Positions 44,101 through 52,010 of a stretch of DNA of 64,000 nt are shown here, piece after piece. The position numbers and the translations under genes were made by a program. Below the pieces are notes generated by a model, which worked only from the letters and a program-made list of their open reading frames with translations, had not been told where the DNA came from and searched no databases. This stretch comes from Rhabdobacter roseus. Its GTDB lineage: Bacteria > Bacteroidota > Bacteroidia > Cytophagales > Spirosomataceae. The DNA is taken from the NCBI RefSeq assembly GCF_014202275.1, contig NZ_JACHGF010000018.1, forward strand, positions 1 through 64,000, read 5' to 3'. Positions within the stretch are counted from its first letter, which is position 1. The number at the start of each line of letters is the position of its first letter.

Positions 44101-45626
44101 AAAATTATTTGATCATCACGCTAGGTACCCGCGATGTGCAGCTCCGAAAAGACCTTATCGAGCAGTCGGGCGTATGGCGCACGGTAGCGATTGAGGGAAA
44201 AAGGGAGCTGATGATTACCAATGGCGAAGCGGAGCTAGTCGTTACTCCCAACCCCAATGAGGCCTTCCCGGACTACTACATCCTATTGCCCCGGAAGATG
44301 GGGCTTTCGTTGTACCGCCAGCTACCCCAGTATAGGACCGTGGTCGAACTACCCCTCATCATGCCGCTGGTTAACAAACTACAGGAAGAAAACAAATCGA
44401 TTGATCAGGTCCTCCTTATTTACACCGACCAGGAATCGGAACATGCGCGTGGGGTTATCGATGGCTTTCACTATAACAACGACACCCGCTACTTCAAAGA
44501 CATTGCCAAGGCGCTACTCCAAGAGAAATTCGCGGAAGCCCAGATCAGCGAGTACGGCATTACCGAAAAAGTAACCAACATCGACTTTCAGTACCAGCAC
44601 TTTACCAGAACAAAACACGACCTGCTGTCGCTTCCACCCGAGCAAATTGGCGAGATTTTCCTGCTACCCCAGGGTGGTATCGACCAGATCAACCAGGCCA
44701 TAACCCTTCAGCTCATTCAGGCCTTCAAACATAAAGTAAGGCTGTACCAACAGGCCGAAAAAACGGACGTAACGGAGCTACGGTTTACCCATTATTTCCT
44801 GAATGATCTCAACAAACAAAAGATCATCAAGCACCTGGAGGATTATGACTTTGATAAGGCTCTTGATCTGTATCTAAATAATACCTGGGAGAGAAAATTA
44901 TGTCATTATGCGCATTTAAGACTGTCGCTTCTGTTAGACGATGCTATAAAACTAGGAAATGAATTCAGCAAAAAAGAAAAACAAATAATTGGCTATGAAT
45001 TAGTTGGTCAAATAAGCAAAATTCCTTTCAAACTAAGTAGAATTGAAAAATTACAAATTAAGCTTCAAGACACAATTATATTATTTAAAGTTCTTTGCAT
45101 TCAAAAAAAATACAATGAAGCGCTAATCAAACTCTTTACTATATTTGAAAACTTATTTAAAACCTCTATCGAAACTCAACTATCTTTAAACAAAGAACTA
45201 GGGGACTACTATAACCCAGAGAAAAATGTATCTGGTCAAAATGAAAAGTGGGAAAATTTATTAAACTCTCTTGATAAAAGTATACTACCCTATCTAAAGC
45301 AAGAGGATATTTGGATAGATAATCCAAACAGAAAGGCCTATTTTAAAATATTTTTTCAACTGTGCAGAATAGGGAAAGTAACCTCGATACTTAGCGAAAA
45401 GGAGTTGAATAATTTCAATACCCTTATTGAAGAACTGGCTGGAAAAAGAAACGGCATAGCACATCGTCTATCCTCCGTTTCAAAAACAGAATTTGATACT
45501 ATTATCCAAAAACTTGGTTACACTACCGATTCTTTATTCGACACGCTTGATAAAATAGCTAGCACCAAAGAATTAGGTCTATTTAAAGTAATAAAAATAA
45601 AACTACTCGAAGCACAAGGAGGATAA
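44097..45626 (+). CDS. csm6: CARF-HEPN ribonuclease, Csm6 family
   Basis: 509 aa. The N-terminal CARF domain (1 to about 240: LIITLGTRDVQLRKD, LLIYTDQESEHARG, LLPQGGIDQINQAI) should bind cyclic oligoadenylate made by Cas10. The C-terminal helical part carries the HEPN RNase motif RNGIAH (R451, H456; Rx4H) in AGKRNGIAHRLS. On activation it would degrade RNA non-specifically. The gene is a compositional chimera: GC-rich up to about 44850, then strongly AT-rich to the end. It is translationally coupled to the ATPase upstream. Confidence 0.85.
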   Translation: MKNYLIITLGTRDVQLRKDLIEQSGVWRTVAIEGKRELMITNGEAELVVTPNPNEAFPDYYILLPRKMGLSLYRQLPQYRTVVELPLIMPLVNKLQEENKSIDQVLLIYTDQESEHARGVIDGFHYNNDTRYFKDIAKALLQEKFAEAQISEYGITEKVTNIDFQYQHFTRTKHDLLSLPPEQIGEIFLLPQGGIDQINQAITLQLIQAFKHKVRLYQQAEKTDVTELRFTHYFLNDLNKQKIIKHLEDYDFDKALDLYLNNTWERKLCHYAHLRLSLLLDDAIKLGNEFSKKEKQIIGYELVGQISKIPFKLSRIEKLQIKLQDTIILFKVLCIQKKYNEALIKLFTIFENLFKTSIETQLSLNKELGDYYNPEKNVSGQNEKWENLLNSLDKSILPYLKQEDIWIDNPNRKAYFKIFFQLCRIGKVTSILSEKELNNFNTLIEELAGKRNGIAHRLSSVSKTEFDTIIQKLGYTTDSLFDTLDKIASTKELGLFKVIKIKLLEAQGG

Positions 45627-45704
45627 CCCCCTTCCCAGCAGGGCAAATCTTTTGCCTACTTGCTGTCCTACTTTGCTGGCTGACCGACCCAATCCCATGA
45701 TCCC

Positions 45705-46691
45705 ATGCAACTGATCATCAGCCAGGTAGGGGCCGCCCTAAGCGTGCGCGGCGGCCGCTATTTCATCCGAACCCGCGAGCAGGAGCAGTATGTACCCGTA
45801 CACGAAGTACGGAGCATCTGCCTGCACCCGGCCACCCAGCTCACGCACGAGGTAATCATGACGGCCCTCGACCAAAACACCGACTTGCTCTTCTTTGACC
45901 GCACGGGGTTTCCGGCGGCCCGGGTGTGGGGGCACCAGTTTGGGAGCATTGCAACCATTCGCAAAAACCAGCTTAGCTTTGCCCTCAGCCCCGACGGCAC
46001 GGATTGGGTGCGGACGCTGCTGCACCGCAAAGCCGACAACCAGCAGGCCCTCCTGAGCTTACTGGCCCTACGCCGCCAGGTACCCGTACCCGAAGCGGCC
46101 CTTCAGACCCTCCGGCACTATAAAAACAAGATTCGCTACCACCAGGCCCCCGACCGCGCCGAGCTGTTCGGGAGTTTCCGGGGCTTTGAAGGGATCATGA
46201 GCAAGCACTACTTTCGGGCCCTGAGTGAGCTCCTGCCGGAGGCTTACCGCTTCGAGCGGCGCAGCCGACAGCCCGCCGCCGACGCCTTCAACGCCCTGCT
46301 CAACTACGCCTACGGGATGCTCTACGCCCACATTGAAACGGCCCTCATCAAGGCCGGGCTCGACCCCTTCGTGGGGGTGATGCACCGCGACGAGTACAAC
46401 CGCCCGGTGCTGGTCTATGACCTCATCGAGCCCTACCGCCTCTGGGCCGACTTCGTGGTGTGCCACCTTTGCCAGCAGGAAGTCGTGACGGCCGACTTCT
46501 TCGAGGTACAAAACGGCACCCACTACTGGCTCGACCAGCCCGGCAAGCGTATCCTGATCCAGTCCATGAACGACTACCTCCATGAGCTCGTGGTGCTCGA
46601 CGGCCTCAGCCGCAGCAGGCTCGTGCACCTGGAGCGCGAAGCGCAGCAGCTTGCCGCCCGTCTCAAAAAATACGAATACAGCCCCGCCTGA
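45705..46691 (+). CDS. cas1: CRISPR integrase Cas1
   Basis: 328 aa. The N-terminal beta domain (ALSVRGGRYFIRTREQEQYVPVHEVRSICLHPAT) precedes the catalytic helical domain with the three metal ligands in GFEGIMSKHYF (Glu), VGVMHRDEYNRP (His) and VYDLIEPYRLW (Asp/Glu). It integrates new spacers together with Cas2. The composition is GC-rich, like the chromosome and unlike csm1-5. The next gene begins 1 nt after the stop. Confidence 0.95.
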   Translation: MQLIISQVGAALSVRGGRYFIRTREQEQYVPVHEVRSICLHPATQLTHEVIMTALDQNTDLLFFDRTGFPAARVWGHQFGSIATIRKNQLSFALSPDGTDWVRTLLHRKADNQQALLSLLALRRQVPVPEAALQTLRHYKNKIRYHQAPDRAELFGSFRGFEGIMSKHYFRALSELLPEAYRFERRSRQPAADAFNALLNYAYGMLYAHIETALIKAGLDPFVGVMHRDEYNRPVLVYDLIEPYRLWADFVVCHLCQQEVVTADFFEVQNGTHYWLDQPGKRILIQSMNDYLHELVVLDGLSRSRLVHLEREAQQLAARLKKYEYSPA

Positions 46692-46692
46692 T

Positions 46693-47694
46693 ATGTGCCC
46701 ACTTCCGCCGCTTTCGTACGGTACCCAGCTGGCGGCCAGCCCGCCCGAACCCCTACAAACCTGGCCCCTACCCAAGCTGGTAGGGTGCATCCGCCACGAC
46801 GCCGACCTGGCCCGGCGTATCGGGGAGCTCCGCCGCCTGCGCACGCTCGACCCCGCCAGCTACCGCCCGCTCAAAACCACCCTGCCTTACGTGGCAGGTG
46901 GGGTGTTTGAGGACGGGCTTCGGCGTAAGGAGGCGTTTCGGGAGGCCCCTTACTGGATCCTGGACCTTGACGACTGCCTCACCACCCCCGCCGCCTCAGC
47001 CGCGCTTCGCCAAAAGCTCTGCGACCTCCCCGGTGTGGTGTTGCTGTATACCTCGCCCGGTGGGTTAGGTCTGAAGGCTTTTTTCCGGCTTGAGCCCGCC
47101 TGCCCTAACGCCCTGGCATTTTCAGAAGCCTACCGGCAGTTTGCGTCCAGCCTGGCCGACCGCCTGGCGCTGGTAGGTAGTGTGGACCTCCGTACCCACG
47201 ACGTAGCCCGCGCCTGTTTCCTTTCTCATGATCCCGACGCCTACTTCAACCCCGACGCCGAGCCTTTGCCCTGGCAGGCCTATTTGCTTCCTTCGGAGCC
47301 TGCCCAGCCCCAGGCCCTCCCCCCAAAAGCCAAGGAACCCGACGCTGACACGTACCTGGCTATACGCCAGCTCGTAAACCCCCACGCCACGGTGCGTCCC
47401 CGCGAGCGCCAGGTACACATACCGGCGCTGCTACTGGCCGCCGAAGCCAGCCTGCGGGCGGCCATTGAGGCGCAGCCCCTGGAGCTAACGCGCGTACTTC
47501 CGCTCAACTACGGGCTAAAGTTTGTGGTGAAGCGCGGCTTTGCGCAGGCCGAGGTGAACGTATTTTACGGCAAGCGGGGGTTTTCGGTGGTGCCCTCGCC
47601 CAAGTCAGGGACGTCGGCAGTGCTCATGGCTGAGCTGCTGGCGCTCGTCAGTGAGGTACTCTTAACGCCCCCCACGCCCGATGCCCCGCTCTAA
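46693..47694 (+). CDS. CRISPR-associated primase-polymerase (CAPP)-like protein
   Basis: 333 aa from the ATG at 46693. The N-terminal region (about 25-190) follows the BT4734/VirE_N branch of archaeo-eukaryotic primases: YWILDLDDC (acidic catalytic pair near 88-92), YTSPGGLGLKAFFRL (nucleotide-binding loop) and DVARACFLSHDPDAYFNP (third motif). The C-terminal domain (about 250-325) has GFAQAEVNVFYGKRGFSVVPSPKSGTSA, a TBP-like module of the kind also found in RNase HIII N-termini. Known CAPP proteins can copy short RNA or DNA and are linked to spacer acquisition. Here it lies exactly between cas1 and cas2, coupled to both (1-nt gap and 14-nt overlap). Confidence 0.78.
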   Translation: MCPLPPLSYGTQLAASPPEPLQTWPLPKLVGCIRHDADLARRIGELRRLRTLDPASYRPLKTTLPYVAGGVFEDGLRRKEAFREAPYWILDLDDCLTTPAASAALRQKLCDLPGVVLLYTSPGGLGLKAFFRLEPACPNALAFSEAYRQFASSLADRLALVGSVDLRTHDVARACFLSHDPDAYFNPDAEPLPWQAYLLPSEPAQPQALPPKAKEPDADTYLAIRQLVNPHATVRPRERQVHIPALLLAAEASLRAAIEAQPLELTRVLPLNYGLKFVVKRGFAQAEVNVFYGKRGFSVVPSPKSGTSAVLMAELLALVSEVLLTPPTPDAPL

Positions 47695-48154
47695 AAAAAG
47701 CTCCGCCCTCACGCCTAGTGAGCTCAATCAGCTCTGGGAGCAAGCTACCCTGCCTTACCAGCTGGAAACGCCCGCCGCCGAGCCCACGCTGGCTATGCCC
47801 GAAGGGATTCGCCTGCTGTATAAAACCCTACACACTACCTCCAAACGCCCCGAAGAAATGTACTGCTTCATTATGTACGACATCGAAAGCAACAAGGTAC
47901 GCCGCCTGGTAGCGAAGTACCTCGAAAAAAAAGGCTGCCAGCGCGTGCAGAAATCGGTGTTTTTTGCCCGGCTCCACCGACACCTGCACCGCGACATCGC
48001 CGACACGCTCCGGCAGATCCAGGAAGCCTACCAAAACCACGACTCCATCCTGATCTTGCCCGTGGGCGAAGACATGCTCAACAAGCTCAACTGCATCGGG
48101 AAGGACTTTGAGTGGGAAGTATTGACGGCCTCAAGACACACCCTGTTTTTTTAA
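47681..48154 (+). CDS. cas2: CRISPR adaptation protein Cas2 with N-terminal extension
   Basis: 157 aa, whereas typical Cas2 is about 90-100. The ferredoxin-like Cas2 fold begins near residue 60 (EEMYCFIMYDIESNKVRRLVAKYLEKKGCQRVQKSVFFARL). The first about 58 residues (KKSSALTPSELNQLWEQATLPYQLETPAAEP) are an added, partly helical tail that may contact the neighbouring CAPP-like protein; this is inference. It overlaps that gene by 14 nt. Confidence 0.9.
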   Translation: MPRSKKSSALTPSELNQLWEQATLPYQLETPAAEPTLAMPEGIRLLYKTLHTTSKRPEEMYCFIMYDIESNKVRRLVAKYLEKKGCQRVQKSVFFARLHRHLHRDIADTLRQIQEAYQNHDSILILPVGEDMLNKLNCIGKDFEWEVLTASRHTLFF

Positions 48155-48293
48155 TTCACACCCCATGCGTATTTTTGAAGCCATGGAGTGCTATGCCCAT
48201 TTTTTTAATCGGTACATTTCCTATACTTGATATGACTTTACCCATATTAAACCTTTTAACCACCTCATTATTAAACCCATGCCCTTACCGGCT
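48155..48293 (+). promoter_or_regulatory. CRISPR leader
   Basis: 139 bp of AT-rich sequence between cas2 and the first repeat. It contains TATACTTG (48222-48229, one mismatch from TAnnTTTG), a candidate -7 box for the precursor crRNA. Its position opposite the degenerate end of the array agrees with a leader at this side. Confidence 0.55.
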
Positions 48294-49192
48294 CCAGCAA
48301 AGTACCTTCCAACAGAATAAGGATTAAGACCCGTTCGGCTGGTTTGGTTGGTTAGTAATTAAGCCAGCAAAGTACCTTCCAACAGAATAAGGATTAAGAC
48401 TCTATTGTTTCTGCCGTTACCTCAGGCTCGCTTTCTACCAGCAAAGTACCTTCCAACAGAATAAGGATTAAGACCTTGCTACATCCCCACGTAAACCGCC
48501 ATTATCCGGCTTCCAGCAAAGTACCTTCCAACAGAATAAGGATTAAGACACTGGTCCTGTAGCTGCACAGAGACCTCTTTGCGCCACCAGCAAAGTACCT
48601 TCCAACAGAATAAGGATTAAGACGCTGTTGCGGCGGCGAATGCTTCAACGGGACGATTCCAGCAAAGTACCTTCCAACAGAATAAGGATTAAGACTTGAT
48701 TTGTCCTATCCAATAGTCGTCTTTTCGCACCAGCAAAGTACCTTCCAACAGAATAAGGATTAAGACCCTGCATCGCTTCGCCATCTTCCAGGTACATCCC
48801 TCCAGCAAAGTACCTTCCAACAGAATAAGGATTAAGACAAGCGCCGGGAGCGCGCCGAGCAGTACATCCAGGAAACCAGCAAAGTACCTTCCAACAGAAT
48901 AAGGATTAAGACTGATATTGTAGATCTCAGCCCATTTTTTCGGGTTCTGCCAGCAAAGTACCTTCCAACAGAATAAGGATTAAGACAATCGTGTTGGCCT
49001 ACGTACTGGTAACAAGTAACCTCCCAGCAAAGTACCTTCCAACAGAATAAGGATTAAGACTATTCGGTATAGCGACCGCTAAGAACATCGGCGGTGTAGC
49101 CCAGCAAAGTACCTTCCAACAGAATAAGGATTAAGACATTTACTGGGATCGGACTTACTGAACACCTTTTCGGGCCAGCAAAGTACCTTCCA
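48294..49192 (+). CRISPR. CRISPR array, 12 full 37-bp repeats plus a degenerate terminal repeat
   Basis: The repeat starts CCAGCAAAGTACCTTCC and ends GGATTAAGAC (37 bp). Full copies start at 48294, 48364, 48438, 48513, 48587, 48659, 48730, 48802, 48876, 48950, 49024 and 49101, all identical by eye. A 13th copy at 49175 keeps only the first 18 bp. The twelve spacers are 33, 37, 38, 37, 35, 34, 35, 37, 37, 37, 40 and 37 bp and are all different. The 8-nt handle would be ATTAAGAC. Degeneration at the far end places the leader next to cas2. None of the spacers obviously matches the rest of the window. Confidence 0.98.
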
Positions 49193-49296
49193 GGCTACGC
49201 GCCCCGAACTACGCGCCCCGGACTGCGCGCCCCGGACTACGCGCCCCGGCGAATAGGGAGTAAGGCAGGACTTGAGATAGAAGGTACTTTGCTGGC
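49174..49296. repeat. Inverted repeat ending the CRISPR array, enclosing four 14-bp tandem repeats
   Basis: GCCAGCAAAGTACCTTC (49174-49190, start of the degenerate repeat) is perfectly complementary to GAAGGTACTTTGCTGGC (49280-49296). Between them lie four head-to-tail copies of a 14-mer of type ACTACGCGCCCCGG (about 49194-49249). RNA from either side would form a 17-bp stem. It ends 4 nt before the WYL gene stop. Confidence 0.85.
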
Positions 49297-49300
49297 TCAC

Positions 49301-50290
49301 CTACTCACACAGCGGAGAGGGCCCCTCGTAGCGCTCCACCAGCTGGCGGGCCAGCGCGGCCAGCTCGGCCCGCAGGCTAAGGGGCAGCAACACCTCGGCG
49401 TCGGGCCCTAGCTCCAGGATACAGGCCGTGAGCTCTGGGTTCGGGATGAGCCAATACTCCAGGTCCACGTAGTCGTCGGTTTCGTCCAGGAGCTGCTGGT
49501 GGGCGTGAATGGGCTTGGTGAGCACGTAGTTGGCCCGCTCGCCGTACACCCGCAGCACGATCCGCTCTGGCTCCCGAAGGGCCGGGCGCGTTACACCCAC
49601 AATGGTGGAAAAGAGGGCGTCGAAGTCCCAGCGGCTATTGGGCCGGTAGGTACCCGCCTGCTGGGGCTCGAACGACCGGATGCGGTCAAGGGCCAGGTTA
49701 TAAAGCTCGCCGGAGGCCTCGTCCAGCCCGAAGAGGTACCAGCGGTTGTTGTACTCCTTGAGCAGGTAGGGATGAAACCGAAACTGGAAGCGCTGGTTGG
49801 TAAAGTCTTGGTAGGTGATGGTCAGGGGCGTTTTGCTGGCAATGCATCGGCGGAGCGGGCCAAGGTGCTCACGGCCTTCGTAGTGCGCGTTCTCCTCAAA
49901 ATGCACGATGCAGGCCGTTGCCTGCTCGCCGGTAGGGTAGTCTTTCCGCGGCATGGCCAGCTGCTCCAGCTCGGCAAAGGCCGAGATCCCCTTGATCTGT
50001 CGTAACAGGCCCAGGGTTTCGTGCAGGAGTAAAGCCTCCTGCGGATTGAGCACGTCAAACAGCGGAAAGGACCGCTCGTAGAAGTAGTGGCTTTGGCTTT
50101 CGGGTATGGGAGCTCCTACTTCGCGTAGGTACCGTACGTCGTCGAGGATGGTCCGACGGCTGGGGAGCCGTTCCAGGGCCAGGGCCAACTGGCATTCGTA
50201 GGCCAACTGCTGCCAGCTGTAGCGCCGGGAGCTGCTGAGGCGTTGGTGAATCACCTTCAAGCGGCCAAGCTTATTGAGGCTAATGGGCAT
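49301..50290 (-). CDS. WYL-domain transcriptional regulator
   Basis: 329 aa from the ATG at 50290 (MPISLNKLGRLKVIHQRLSSSRRYSWQQLAYEC); the longer frame adds 14 residues. N-terminal winged helix (about 1-65), WYL domain around residues 140-215 (FHPYLLKEYNNRWYLFGLDEASGELYNLALDRI) and a WCX C-terminal domain. WYL proteins sense nucleic-acid or nucleotide ligands and often control phage-defence genes, including CRISPR-cas. The gene converges on the distal end of the array. Confidence 0.9.
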   Translation of the reverse strand: MPISLNKLGRLKVIHQRLSSSRRYSWQQLAYECQLALALERLPSRRTILDDVRYLREVGAPIPESQSHYFYERSFPLFDVLNPQEALLLHETLGLLRQIKGISAFAELEQLAMPRKDYPTGEQATACIVHFEENAHYEGREHLGPLRRCIASKTPLTITYQDFTNQRFQFRFHPYLLKEYNNRWYLFGLDEASGELYNLALDRIRSFEPQQAGTYRPNSRWDFDALFSTIVGVTRPALREPERIVLRVYGERANYVLTKPIHAHQQLLDETDDYVDLEYWLIPNPELTACILELGPDAEVLLPLSLRAELAALARQLVERYEGPSPLCE

Positions 50291-50638
50291 GGAATAAGGT
50301 AAAGAAGTGATAGAGGGTGTGCGCAAGCCCAATATACGGTTTTTAGTATAATTTCAGCCAAAATACCCGGCAGGCAATGGATTAAATTTCGGCAGGTCCG
50401 AAAAAAAAGCCTGTATGCGTAGTTCTGGCGAGTAAGGGTACCTTTCCAAGTAAAAAGTCTACTTAAAACCTGCCACTACCGTAAAGCATCTTGTAGCCCC
50501 GATGGGGTCGGAGTATATTCTAAAAAAGGTATTGAAGAATCCTCCAAAAATAGCTCGGCCCGAAGCGCGCGTAGGAATATAGGAATATCCGGCTACGTTT
50601 ATTTATTGAAGGTATTAGATACAAAAAACGCCAGGCTT
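50291..50638. other. Divergent intergenic region, WYL regulator / oxidoreductase
   Basis: About 350 bp. It includes a short palindromic word AGCCCCGATGGGGT near 50496, common in Bacteroidota spacers, and TACGTTTA near 50593, close to a -7 box for the oxidoreductase. No ORF or long repeat was found. Confidence 0.35.
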
Positions 50639-51994
50639 ATGCTCAAACGCAGAGATTTCCTCAAGGCCGGTGCAGCCACCGCCCTGGCTCCCCTACCCTC
50701 ACTGGCCGCCGATTCGCCGGGGCAGGCCGGTACCGTACCGGAGCCCAAGCGCGAACTACCCTTGGTGCAGCAAACCGACGTGATCGTGTGCGGTGGTGGC
50801 CCGGCGGGCTTTGCGGCGGCGCTGAGTGCCGCCCGGAGCGGTGCCAAAACGACCCTCATCGAGCTGCACGGCTGCCTGGGGGGTGTCTGGACGGCCAGCC
50901 TGCTGAGCAATATTATCGACGCAGATGGTAAAACGGGCCTCATGCAGGAGCTCATGGACCGCCTCAGCGCCAGCGACGCCCAGTACACCCCCACCCAGTA
51001 CGACGCCGAGCTTATGAAATGGACCCTGGAGCAAATGTGCAAGGAAGCGGGCGTAGAAGTGCGGCTGCACACCCGCGTCACGGCCGCCTACCGTACCAAG
51101 CGCAACGCCATCGACTACCTCGTTACGGAGAGTTTTTCGGGCCGGGAAGCCTGGAAAGCCAAAGTCTACATCGACGCCACTGGCAACGGCGACCTGGCCG
51201 CCCAGGCGGGTTGCGGCTTCGACGAAGGGGAACCCGGCACCCGGCGGGTACAACCCATGTCGCTGATGGTGATGCTGAGCGGCCTGCGCGAGGAAGACCT
51301 GGTAGCCGAGGGCTACATCAAAGGCCCCGGCCGGGACGGCTCTCCCTCCGAAACCGGCAAGCGAAAACTCCACGCCGACATCCTGAAAGCGGGCGTGGAT
51401 GCCAGCTACTCCATGCCATCTTTCTTCGTGATCCGGCCCGACCTGGTGGCGCTCATGACCAACCACCAGTACGGCGTTTCGGCCCTGGACGCCAACGCCA
51501 TATCCAGGGCGACGGTCGAAGCCCGCCACGAGGTGAACCGCATCGTAGAGGCGCTGCGCGGCCGCGGCGGCCTGTGGGCCAACCTGCGCATCGTCACCAC
51601 GGCCGCCCAGATCGGCATCCGGGAGGGTCGACGCATCCACGGCCTGTATACACTCACCAAGGAAGACCTCGTGCGGGGAGCGCAGTTCGACGACGGCGTG
51701 TGTACCGTCCGCTTTACGGTCGATATTCATTCGCTGGTGCGGGGCGAAGGCGGCGGCTACGGCAGCGGGGGCGTCAGGATGAAGCCCTACCAGATCCCCC
51801 TGCGCGCGCTCATCGCGCGGGATGTGACCAACCTGATGCTGGCTGGTCGCTGCATCAGCGGCGATTTTTACGCCCACGCCAGCTACCGCGTCACGGGCAA
51901 CGCCGTACCCATGGGCGAAGCCGCCGGTAAAGTAGCCGCCAAGGCCGCCCTGACCCACCGTTTGCCCAAAGAGGTAGGTTGGGGCGAGGTGTGA
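50639..51994 (+). CDS. Tat-exported FAD-dependent oxidoreductase
   Basis: 451 aa from the ATG at 50639 (MLKRRDFLKAGAATALAPLPSLAA), a twin-arginine signal; an upstream ATG at 50606 adds 11 residues. The Rossmann motif VIVCGGGPAGFAAALSAARSGAKTTLIE and the C-terminal AGRCISGDFYAHASYRVTGNAVPMGEAAGKVAA are those of the FAD_oxidored (PF12831) family. Tat export implies that FAD is bound before translocation. Members are found in carbohydrate and polyol oxidation; substrate is unknown here. Confidence 0.9.
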   Translation: MLKRRDFLKAGAATALAPLPSLAADSPGQAGTVPEPKRELPLVQQTDVIVCGGGPAGFAAALSAARSGAKTTLIELHGCLGGVWTASLLSNIIDADGKTGLMQELMDRLSASDAQYTPTQYDAELMKWTLEQMCKEAGVEVRLHTRVTAAYRTKRNAIDYLVTESFSGREAWKAKVYIDATGNGDLAAQAGCGFDEGEPGTRRVQPMSLMVMLSGLREEDLVAEGYIKGPGRDGSPSETGKRKLHADILKAGVDASYSMPSFFVIRPDLVALMTNHQYGVSALDANAISRATVEARHEVNRIVEALRGRGGLWANLRIVTTAAQIGIREGRRIHGLYTLTKEDLVRGAQFDDGVCTVRFTVDIHSLVRGEGGGYGSGGVRMKPYQIPLRALIARDVTNLMLAGRCISGDFYAHASYRVTGNAVPMGEAAGKVAAKAALTHRLPKEVGWGEV

Positions 51995-52010
51995 GCGGTA
52001 CCCTACCTTC

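Noticed and set aside
49280-49296. Reversed repeat start as a tracrRNA anti-repeat
   Set aside because: The locus is type III-A with Cas6 and no Cas9 or Cas12, so no tracrRNA is expected. A hairpin with the terminal repeat explains it better.
50756-51958. Long minus-strand frame (400 codons) over the FAD oxidoreductase
   Set aside because: A shadow frame caused by high GC in the true gene; composition is His/Gly/Arg-rich and no motifs are found.
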